From Chloroflexota bacterium (GTDB lineage Bacteria > Chloroflexota > Anaerolineae > Anaerolineales > Anaerolineaceae), in contig JAAZIH010000086.1 in assembly GCA_012800995.1 (NCBI GenBank), positions 1 through 13,008 on the forward strand: a DNA stretch of 13,008 nucleotides. Reading direction: 5' to 3'. The notes under the pieces are model-generated. The model had not been told where the DNA came from. It made no database searches and saw only the letters and a list, made by a program, of their open reading frames with translations. This document shows positions 7,179-13,008 of the stretch, one piece after another (the first letter of the stretch is position 1; each line of letters starts with the position of its first letter). The position numbers were made by a program, and so were the translations under genes.

Positions 7179-7571
7179 AGGGGGGGTGAGATAAGTCTCC
7201 TTAGGGTAATATGGTTTTCAAAAAGCAATCATGCGGGCTGATGAGAGATGCCCACAGTTAGGAATTCTATCTTAAACGCGAAAAGAGTGGAGGATTCCGA
7301 CAAGATTGATTCCAATATGTTTATTCAGCCGGGTACGTTTAAAGGTTTAACAGACTACAGAAAAGCTTGAATAGCTTAAAAAGAGCCCAAAACCGATGAA
7401 ATCGTATAGTAAGCGTAGGATAAACGTCAAGTACAGACGGCTTAGGTCATGTATTATAAAGGTGAAAGAACGATTTCTCTTCTTCTCCTCCTTAATACTA
7501 AAGTGCCACGGTCGGCGTCCGTGGCACTTGGTGTTAACGCAGTGGTTACATTGCTTTTAGCGAATAATCTC
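7179..7571. other. 393-base gap between the peptidase and comEC
   Basis: I see no convincing gene here. It holds the G7 run (7180-7186), a minus-strand AGGAGA (about 7197-7202) too far from the peptidase ATG to be a normal ribosome site, a pyrimidine-rich patch at 7473-7493 (AAGGAGGAGAAGA on the minus strand, with no reading frame behind it), and the hairpin at 7501-7529. The peptidase promoter probably lies within about 7200-7300, but I cannot identify a clear -35/-10 pair. Confidence 0.5.
7501..7529 (-). terminator. Terminator hairpin downstream of comEC
   Basis: AAGTGCCACGG (7501-7511) and CCGTGGCACTT (7519-7529) form a perfect GC-rich 11-bp stem with a seven-base loop. Read on the minus strand, it lies about 43 bases past the comEC stop and is followed by a modest T-rich tail (TTTAGTATT). 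The strong stem but weak tail makes it a probable rather than ideal terminator. Confidence 0.65.
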
Positions 7572-9914
7572 TTATCTGCCACTTAACCAGACTGTCTTGC
7601 CATCCGTGCTGATATAAACCCAATCACGTTGCGAAAGCTGTACAAAAGTTGATGGGCAATCATCAAGCTCCTCATGCGGTTTATTGCTGGTATTCAGCAT
7701 AATCTGCGCGCAACTTGCTCGTGTGTCCGCTTGGCCAATCCATAAGGACAAATCCTCGGTGCCGCTCGGACTATACTCTAAGGTGTAATCAACGATGCCT
7801 GAAAAAGTGCCATGTAGGATTGATAAACGTCCAAGCCCTGTTTCGTTAAAGCTAAAAGCCATTTCCCCTTCTTCCCAGCTGAGGAGATATTGCTCATCAA
7901 GGATGAGCTGATTAAGCTCCTGCGCTTCAAAATAGCTGTAAAGGGTCTGCGCGCTGCGGGAGCTTTCAGGGTCACAGCCCCAGAGCACTTGATCGATTTT
8001 GATCTGTTCGGGCAAACCGTAAAAACCATTCAGATCCGCTTTTTTACAGGATGGCACAATGACAAAGGCGATTTTTTGATTGAAGGCTGGCAAAGCCTTG
8101 GAGATATGTTCCGCCAGGCTGGTCGAATCTCCCGATCCGCCACTAAGCACAAACTCGCCTTTTGGCGTGCGCGCGAGCAGAACCGGCGATTCTGATATGC
8201 TGAATACCCTAAGCCCCAAATTGCCATCGGCTTTACCTGCCAGGTGGATTGCCGATACAATTACAAGGCTACCCAATGCCAAAAGCGCGAAAATGGGCTT
8301 CCAGATAGGCTTATCGCTTGATTTTAGGTTTGGGCGAAAGGCGAGCAGAAACACCAAAGCGTAGTAAACAAGCAGCCACCATGCGCTAAAGCTGGGCAAG
8401 TGCCAAACATTTGGCGCGAGGCGGGCTAAAGCACTGACCACCTTGTTGGTGTAAGCCACAAAAGGCCAGGCAAGCCAGGATAATAACTGTCCAAGCGGTA
8501 TAAAGAATAAACCACCAATCAAAGCTATTAAACCCAAAATCATCACCAAAGGCTGAACAGGCAAGATGAGCGGATTTGCCAGGAGGAAGAGCCAGGAAAG
8601 CTGTCTGAAATGATAGATGATCAAGGGAAGTACCAAAACCTGCGCGATGAGGGTGATTAGAAAATACTCACTTATAAAGCTGGCAGCCTGACGCGCTTTT
8701 TCTTCTGAAATGCGTTTTTGCAGCTTTTCTTCCACCCAGGCTTGCAAAGGTGTGGCGAATAAAGAAAGGGCTAAGGTTGCCATGACCGAAAACTGAAAAC
8801 CGATATCCCAGGGCAGATGGGGGTTGATGAGTACCATGATGAAGACGCTCAGCCCCAGGCTGTTTAGCAAGTTCCCACGTCTGGCGATGCTGCTGCCCAG
8901 AATGGCGAAGGCGCTCATCACGAAAGCGCGCGTAACCGCCGCGTTGCCGCCCACAAAGAGCGTGTAAAGTCCCAGCACGCCTATGGCAATGAGGCCGCCC
9001 CGCAGGCGTTCCATGCGGCGTCTGAGTGTCGCGCTAATCACTCCCGCTAAGACCGCCATATTGAAGCCAGAAATGGCGATGATGTGCGAGGTGCCTGTGC
9101 GGGAATAGTCCTGGGCGAGTTGGTTTGAAATGCCACTTTCATCGCCAAGCAAAATGCCCCGCAGCAGGGCGCTTTCGGGGTTGGGGAAGTTGTTTTGCAG
9201 GACCTGTTTGCTTCTTTCGCGAAGCGCATACAAGGCGCGCAAAACAGGGCAGCCATGCCCGTGGCTCATCAGTCGAACCGCGCCATACTGATTCATGGCG
9301 TAGACGCCCTTGTGGAAGAGATAATCGCGATAAGAGAAAGTGTGTCCTTCGGGTGGTCGACTTAGCTCGCCGTAAACACTGATGCGATCGCCATAGTTGT
9401 AATCATTGCCCAAAGGGACTTCGACCAGGACTAAACCTTTTACGCTTTGGGCGTTTTCGTCACTTTGGACGAGTTTTATGGACCCAACCCGCACTGTAAG
9501 TTCAATGGCATTGCGTTTTTGATGGGGTGGTTTAACGACCAGACCGCTAAAGTTCACCGTGCCTTTGTCGTTGTAATAATTGATGTATTGTGGGGCTTTC
9601 TTGGGGAGACTGTTAGTGTAAAGAAACGCGCTGAGGCAAAGGCTGGTAAGGATCAGGAAAACCGAGAGTTTACGCTGTCGTTGATGGCGATGCCTGTTGA
9701 TGGTATCAACAACGAAGCCTGTTAGGCTAATGCCTGTTGCGATGAGCCAGAGCTTGCTCTCAAGCTTTAGGCTATGCGCAAGAAAAGCGCCAACAACCGT
9801 CGCGATACCCAGCCAAAAGAAAGGCATAAAGGCGGGTAAGCGTAATTGTTTTGAGAGCGGTTTTGGTTCTTGGATGGCGTTTGCGGAAGCTGGCGCGGGA
9901 GATGGGTTGGTCAT
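7572..9914 (-). CDS. comEC: ComEC/Rec2 DNA-uptake channel with degenerate nuclease domain
   Basis: ComEC is the inner-membrane channel that carries single-stranded DNA into the cytoplasm during natural transformation. The 780-residue protein is full length for the family. N-terminal membrane helices (about 30-100) are followed by an OB-fold-like region (about 115-215, DUF4131 type). The Competence domain then carries LLRGILLGDESG (250-261) and HIIAISGFN (277-285), followed by about eight more helices. A C-terminal soluble part (from about 555) sits where the metallo-beta-lactamase domain belongs, but it lacks the GQGD and HxHxDH signatures: around 617-625 it reads VIVPSCKKAD where active relatives have a THxHxDH-like motif. 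It lies 18 bases after the cinA-C stop codon, which suggests an operon, and has no clear ribosome site of its own. The hairpin at 7501-7529 probably ends the transcript. Confidence 0.93.
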   Translation of the reverse strand: MTNPSPAPASANAIQEPKPLSKQLRLPAFMPFFWLGIATVVGAFLAHSLKLESKLWLIATGISLTGFVVDTINRHRHQRQRKLSVFLILTSLCLSAFLYTNSLPKKAPQYINYYNDKGTVNFSGLVVKPPHQKRNAIELTVRVGSIKLVQSDENAQSVKGLVLVEVPLGNDYNYGDRISVYGELSRPPEGHTFSYRDYLFHKGVYAMNQYGAVRLMSHGHGCPVLRALYALRERSKQVLQNNFPNPESALLRGILLGDESGISNQLAQDYSRTGTSHIIAISGFNMAVLAGVISATLRRRMERLRGGLIAIGVLGLYTLFVGGNAAVTRAFVMSAFAILGSSIARRGNLLNSLGLSVFIMVLINPHLPWDIGFQFSVMATLALSLFATPLQAWVEEKLQKRISEEKARQAASFISEYFLITLIAQVLVLPLIIYHFRQLSWLFLLANPLILPVQPLVMILGLIALIGGLFFIPLGQLLSWLAWPFVAYTNKVVSALARLAPNVWHLPSFSAWWLLVYYALVFLLAFRPNLKSSDKPIWKPIFALLALGSLVIVSAIHLAGKADGNLGLRVFSISESPVLLARTPKGEFVLSGGSGDSTSLAEHISKALPAFNQKIAFVIVPSCKKADLNGFYGLPEQIKIDQVLWGCDPESSRSAQTLYSYFEAQELNQLILDEQYLLSWEEGEMAFSFNETGLGRLSILHGTFSGIVDYTLEYSPSGTEDLSLWIGQADTRASCAQIMLNTSNKPHEELDDCPSTFVQLSQRDWVYISTDGKTVWLSGR

Positions 9915-9932
9915 AGCGGGTAGCTGGGCTGT

Positions 9933-10412
9933 TTAGGACTTTGGGTAGTGGCTTTCAAGAAAATCTGCCAGACAAGCCAGGGCGTGTTGCGCCATTTGGG
10001 TTTTGATGGCAATTCTGTGGCCTTCAAAAACAGCATGGTGAGTGCTTGTATATTCACCATCGCTGATTGCCAGCCAGCTTGTGCCAACGGGTTTTTGAGG
10101 CGTGCCACCACTTGGTCCAGTGATACCACAGATGCCAATACTTATGTTGGCGTTGAGGATCTGACGCACGCTTTGCGCCATTTCGCGCACGGTCGCTTCG
10201 CTAACCGCGCCATGCAAGTCGAGTGTTTCCGGTCTGACATGCAAGACATCGCGTAAAGAATCATAAGAATATGCCACAATTGACCCGTTGAAAAAAGCCG
10301 AGGAACCGGCTTGATCGGTAAGCATGTTGGCAATCATCCCACCCGTGCTTGTTTCCGCAATCGCGAGGGTGAGTGTATGGAGCGATAAGTATTTTATGAC
10401 GCTGGAGTTCAT
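9933..10412 (-). CDS. pncC: CinA C-terminal domain protein / nicotinamide-nucleotide amidase (PncC-like)
   Basis: This 159-residue stand-alone CinA C-terminal domain belongs to the family that deamidates nicotinamide mononucleotide to nicotinic acid mononucleotide in pyridine nucleotide recycling. Key segments are LAIAETSTGG (16-25; the family usually has AESCTGG, here with Thr-Ser), the GSSAFF...GSIVAYS stretch (about 36-49), HGAVSEATVREMA (67-79) and GITGPSGG with PQKPVGT (96-111). The CinA N-terminal molybdopterin-binding-like domain is absent. It is followed by comEC with an 18-base gap; cinA genes are often tied to competence loci, although the enzyme itself is metabolic. It begins 13 bases after the methylase stop and has no visible Shine-Dalgarno site, so its expression may rely on the upstream genes. 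Confidence 0.88.
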   Translation of the reverse strand: MNSSVIKYLSLHTLTLAIAETSTGGMIANMLTDQAGSSAFFNGSIVAYSYDSLRDVLHVRPETLDLHGAVSEATVREMAQSVRQILNANISIGICGITGPSGGTPQKPVGTSWLAISDGEYTSTHHAVFEGHRIAIKTQMAQHALACLADFLESHYPKS

Positions 10413-10425
10413 CTATTAATTGTTT

Positions 10426-11385
10426 CTAATAGTTTTTAATCAACAACTCTGATACAATGCCACGTCCACTACCATCGCTATTAATATTTCTGCGAGCATT
10501 GATACGTTTGATTGTAAACCCCTTGTATAATTCATCAAAAAAGTTATCGTTAGGATCAATGTTTTTAGGGTCTGAATTACTTAATAAGAACTTCGCACCA
10601 ATAGCGTTTATTGATTTACAGAATTCAGCAAGTCGAATTTGATCACTGTCATCAAAAGATTCTTTAGCATAAGAATTAAAACTGGACGTCGTTGAAAGTG
10701 GGCGATAAGGTGGATCAAGATACACAAAACTTTCATGATCTATTTCTTTTAAAGAAAGTTCAAAATCCCCGTGTATGATTGCCGAATGTTCTAAGGCTTT
10801 TGAACTTGCGCGAAGATTGGAAACATCACAAATTCTTGGGTTTTTATATGAGCCAAAAGGTACATTAAACTCACCGCTTGAATTTACCCGATACAAGCCA
10901 TTAAAGCCAGTTTTATTTAAAAAAAGAAGTTGCGCTGAAGGATATAGCCAGTCTGAAATAGTGTTTTGTGAATAAATGTGACTTATGTCTTTGTTATATA
11001 AGTCTCTTTGGTTATAGTAGTAATTTTCTCTTTCAGCATCATTTAAGCTATCATATGTTTTCTGAATATCAGTCAGAAGTTCGATTAATGGCTCAACATT
11101 GTCGCGAAGGTTCTTGTAAAAAAACACAAGAGCTTTATTGATGTCTAAAATGGTTTTCGATAGAAACGTAAAGTTGTTTGTGAGCGAAAAAAAGACCGCA
11201 CCTCCGCCAAAAAATGGCTCAATGTAAGTCGTAATTTTGCCTTTATAGATCTCTGATGGCAAATTTTTGTGAATAACAGGTAACAATTGGCGCTTTCCGC
11301 CGGCCCACTTTAAAATTGGAAAAGCATTATCGTTTCTAAAAAAAGAAAAACGTCTTTCGTATTTGACTTCCTGCAGAACGGTCAT
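10426..11385 (-). CDS. DNA adenine methylase, Dam/D12 family (modification subunit)
   Basis: This S-adenosylmethionine-dependent enzyme methylates N6 of adenine in a specific DNA site and would protect host DNA from the nuclease encoded just upstream. From the ATG at 11385 the product has 319 residues. AdoMet-binding motifs are KWAGGK (26-31) and EPFFGGG (56-62); the catalytic motif is DPPY (224-227). FNGLYR and FNVPFGSY (161-180) are typical of the Dam (alpha, M.DpnII-like) group. The ATG overlaps the nuclease stop as ATGA (11382-11385) with GAGGGG a few bases upstream, indicating coupled translation. An alternative in-frame ATG at 11415 would add ten residues and overlap the nuclease by 34 bases. 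The recognition site cannot be read from sequence; GATC is possible but unproven. Base composition is AT-rich compared with cinA-C and comEC. Confidence 0.93.
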   Translation of the reverse strand: MTVLQEVKYERRFSFFRNDNAFPILKWAGGKRQLLPVIHKNLPSEIYKGKITTYIEPFFGGGAVFFSLTNNFTFLSKTILDINKALVFFYKNLRDNVEPLIELLTDIQKTYDSLNDAERENYYYNQRDLYNKDISHIYSQNTISDWLYPSAQLLFLNKTGFNGLYRVNSSGEFNVPFGSYKNPRICDVSNLRASSKALEHSAIIHGDFELSLKEIDHESFVYLDPPYRPLSTTSSFNSYAKESFDDSDQIRLAEFCKSINAIGAKFLLSNSDPKNIDPNDNFFDELYKGFTIKRINARRNINSDGSGRGIVSELLIKNY

Positions 11386-12686
11386 GACAACCCCTCTTTT
11401 ATCCAAATTAGCCATGTCTTTACTGTGCTAATACGTCGTTGAGGGGTCGTTTTTCTTAGACTGTAAAATTCCTCTAAATTTCTAATAAAGGAACTGTAAT
11501 CAATTGATTGTTCATCCATTCCATTTGACAAAAACTGTTGGATTATTGGTCGTAGAACCCGAATCTTGGACATGCGGTTGAAAATCTTCAAAACGCGTTG
11601 GGCTCTGGAAGTTTCTTGGGCGAGTTCCTTTCCAATCTCAGTTAGCTCAAAAACTTCATCGCCTCGTTTGATGAAACCTAAAAACATTGCTGCATTGGCG
11701 TAGTAATCAGCTTGTCTTGGGTCAAATTCAAAATGTCCAGCTAGTTCATTTTTGCTATTAATACCCTGATCAATGACAGTTACGGTATCAATAACTTTGT
11801 TTATGTCATTGGCTTGTGGAAAAGGAACCCGGGGGTTGTGAATTTCATTTTCAGGGCATTGTTTAAAAACCTCTGTCAGGTTTTGGAAAGTTATTTCGCT
11901 GTCTGCTAAGGCATAAGAAGAGCTTCTTATGATGTTAGTGTCTCCAAGGATGTTAGAAAACTTGAATTCATGTAAGGTGTAAATACCATTAGAGAAAGTA
12001 AAGAACACAGGCACAACACGCTTTTTAGTTTTAGATGCCCAATTAAGGTATGGAAAAAGTAGTTGCCTAACATTAAAGTTAGATCGACTTCCCATTTTTG
12101 CCTCAACCAAGTATATTGAATCATCGCTTTCATACCCAGCATCAACTTCTATCTGTGTGCTGGATATAGTATGGGATCGATCTAAAGCAGGTATTATCAA
12201 ATCAAATTTATTTGAATATTGACGGCCTCTTATAGTCAACCATAAATTATTTTCCCCCGTAAATGTTTTTAATATAGAAGCAATATAGGCGAAATCAAGC
12301 GCCTTTGATTCTGATGAAATATGTCGCTCTTGTAAGGTTTCGAGATTCAAAACTGCTGTATTTGCGAATTTAGTAATCACAGGAGCGTGCAATGTGGGAA
12401 ATTCATAGAAAAGGCTTTTAGAATCATCAATAAACAACAAGTACTGTTTGTTTTGAATTGGCAAAAGTGAAATATTAAATTTTCTAAAAATACTGGGCAA
12501 CTCTTCACGAGTGTCAATTTTAGCCATTAACCGTGGCTCTCTTTCCCCAAACTTTTTCAGCTCAGTAGAACTCACGATTATTTCTTTGTTTGTAATTAAT
12601 TGCTCAAAGAAGTCTCGATTTTCAAAAAACCGATACCATGCCCTATCATTTTCTGTTATGAGACTTAATTTGAATTTCTCTTTCAT
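11382..12686 (-). CDS. Probable type II restriction endonuclease (PD-(D/E)xK fold)
   Basis: The product has 434 residues. A nuclease core is visible in the middle: IEVDAGYE (residues 179-186) followed by a strand ending in VEAK (194-197), giving D182...E195-x-K197, then RQLLFPYLNW (207-216), where a helix after the core carries a conserved-type Gln. The C-terminal part looks like a winged helix for DNA binding (RQADYYANAAMFLGF with FELTEIGKEL, about 324-355), and the protein ends in a basic, Trp-rich segment (RRISTVKTWLIWI). The residues match the PD-(D/E)xK scheme, and the methylase partner starts in an ATGA overlap, so a restriction enzyme is the best reading. I cannot assign a named family with certainty (DUF6996/DUF6997-type restriction enzymes come to mind). 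The gene is AT-rich and probably acquired by transfer. Confidence 0.78.
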   Translation of the reverse strand: MKEKFKLSLITENDRAWYRFFENRDFFEQLITNKEIIVSSTELKKFGEREPRLMAKIDTREELPSIFRKFNISLLPIQNKQYLLFIDDSKSLFYEFPTLHAPVITKFANTAVLNLETLQERHISSESKALDFAYIASILKTFTGENNLWLTIRGRQYSNKFDLIIPALDRSHTISSTQIEVDAGYESDDSIYLVEAKMGSRSNFNVRQLLFPYLNWASKTKKRVVPVFFTFSNGIYTLHEFKFSNILGDTNIIRSSSYALADSEITFQNLTEVFKQCPENEIHNPRVPFPQANDINKVIDTVTVIDQGINSKNELAGHFEFDPRQADYYANAAMFLGFIKRGDEVFELTEIGKELAQETSRAQRVLKIFNRMSKIRVLRPIIQQFLSNGMDEQSIDYSSFIRNLEEFYSLRKTTPQRRISTVKTWLIWIKEGLS

Positions 12687-12696
12687 TCTGATTTTA

Positions 12697-12702
12697 ATTA
12701 TA
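12697..12702 (-). promoter_or_regulatory. -10 box of the restriction-modification operon
   Basis: A perfect TATAAT on the minus strand lies only 10 bases from the ATG at 12686, with no good -35 box at 16-18 bases. Transcription would begin near 12690, leaving a leader of about four bases with no room for a Shine-Dalgarno site. If real, this is an essentially leaderless mRNA for the nuclease. Confidence 0.45.
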
Positions 12703-12735
12703 CCTTATGCTTTGTTACGCAGAAACGGGAGGTTG

Positions 12736-13008
12736 CTATGATAAGCCTTTCTCTTGTTTCTTAAACACTGCTGGCAAGAAAGGCAATGCCAGAGCGCATA
12801 CCGCGGCGAAAGCAATGAAAGTCCAGCGGAAACCAGCAAAATCTGAAAGCGCGCCACCCATCGCCAGGCCAATGCCCTGACCCACGTTGGTGAATGCCAT
12901 CAGAATCGCGAACATGCTGGCGGCAATGCGCGTATCGGTCACGCCCATGCAGAGCGCAAAAGTGATTGTTTGCGCGGCGCCATACGCCACGCCATAAAGC
13001 ACAACTAA
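12736..13008 (-). CDS. MFS transporter, C-terminal fragment (partial)
   Basis: This is the last 90 codons of a major facilitator superfamily protein; the frame stays open to the window edge (LVVLYGVAYG continues from beyond it). Two to three membrane helices are visible. MFS-like features are the SMFAILMAFTNVGQGIG helix with GG turns, GGALSDFAGFRWTF (a typical loop and the start of the final helix) and a basic cytoplasmic tail (FKKQEKGLS). The substrate cannot be told from this end; similar tails occur in drug and sugar exporters. It ends 50 bases before the nuclease start codon and is on the same strand; no terminator is visible between them. Confidence 0.8.
   Translation of the reverse strand, partial: LVVLYGVAYGAAQTITFALCMGVTDTRIAASMFAILMAFTNVGQGIGLAMGGALSDFAGFRWTFIAFAAVCALALPFLPAVFKKQEKGLS

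Noticed and set aside
7189..7202. ATC as an unusual start codon for the peptidase, placed well after AGGAGA
   Set aside because: It is out of frame with the signal peptide by one base and ATC starts are very rare; the ATG at 7178 gives a clean signal peptide.
7473..7500. Strong Shine-Dalgarno-like AAGGAGGAGAAGA on the minus strand, hinting at a missed small gene
   Set aside because: No start codon at proper spacing; the first ATG beyond it is about 40 bases away and hits a stop two codons later.
10426..12686. A type I or type III restriction system or a BREX/DISARM-type defence cluster
   Set aside because: Only two genes are present, with no helicase/translocase, specificity subunit or ATPase; the nuclease-Dam pair fits a simple type II arrangement.

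Overview
This window looks like chromosomal DNA from an anaerobic or fermentative bacterium, most plausibly a Chloroflexota (Anaerolineae-like) lineage. The inference rests on a secreted M14 peptidase that ends in a Thr-Pro linker followed by a short hydrophobic tail (IYLPIIL), a pattern I associate with exported Chloroflexota proteins; on an indolepyruvate:ferredoxin oxidoreductase pair (ferredoxin-based amino-acid metabolism); and on an unusual thioredoxin-reductase-like flavoprotein. The taxonomy is inferred, not proven. Most of the window has intermediate base composition, but about 10.43-12.70 kb is clearly AT-rich.

Layout. (1) 0.1-2.5 kb, plus strand: iorA-iorB, a two-gene operon with good Shine-Dalgarno sites; iorA most likely starts at a TTG. 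The operon ends at a hairpin that also serves the convergent dnaN gene. (2) 2.6-3.7 kb, minus strand: dnaN, the sliding clamp, with an extended -10 promoter. (3) 3.77-3.95 kb: between the divergent dnaN and a small membrane-protein gene lies a consensus -10 box, followed at the expected transcription start by about 130 nt that fold into a long rod with one large asymmetric central bubble. This resembles 6S RNA architecture. (4) 3.98-5.36 kb, plus strand: a GlsB/YeaQ-like small membrane protein, then a thioredoxin-reductase-like gene with its own near-consensus promoter. The encoded reductase keeps the redox CxxC and FAD motifs but has lost the usual NADPH-binding motifs. (5) 5.45-7.18 kb, minus strand: a secreted M14 zinc carboxypeptidase split by a one-base frameshift exactly inside the HxxE zinc motif. 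(6) 7.57-10.41 kb, minus strand: cinA-C (pncC) followed by comEC, whose C-terminal metallo-beta-lactamase-like domain has no visible metal-binding motif. (7) 10.43-12.69 kb, minus strand: a type II-like restriction-modification pair with the PD-(D/E)xK nuclease first and a Dam-family adenine methylase second, joined by an ATGA overlap. It sits in AT-rich DNA and was probably acquired horizontally. (8) 12.74-13.01 kb, minus strand: the C-terminal end of an MFS transporter that runs off the window.

Functional links: IorA and IorB form one enzyme; the nuclease and methylase form one defence module; comEC and cinA-C are closely spaced and likely co-transcribed, a pairing seen in competence-related loci. 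No CRISPR array, tRNA, rRNA, transposase or recombinase was found. The observations most worth pursuing are the 6S-like RNA, the NADPH-motif-less reductase, the frameshift in the peptidase active site, and the restriction-modification island.
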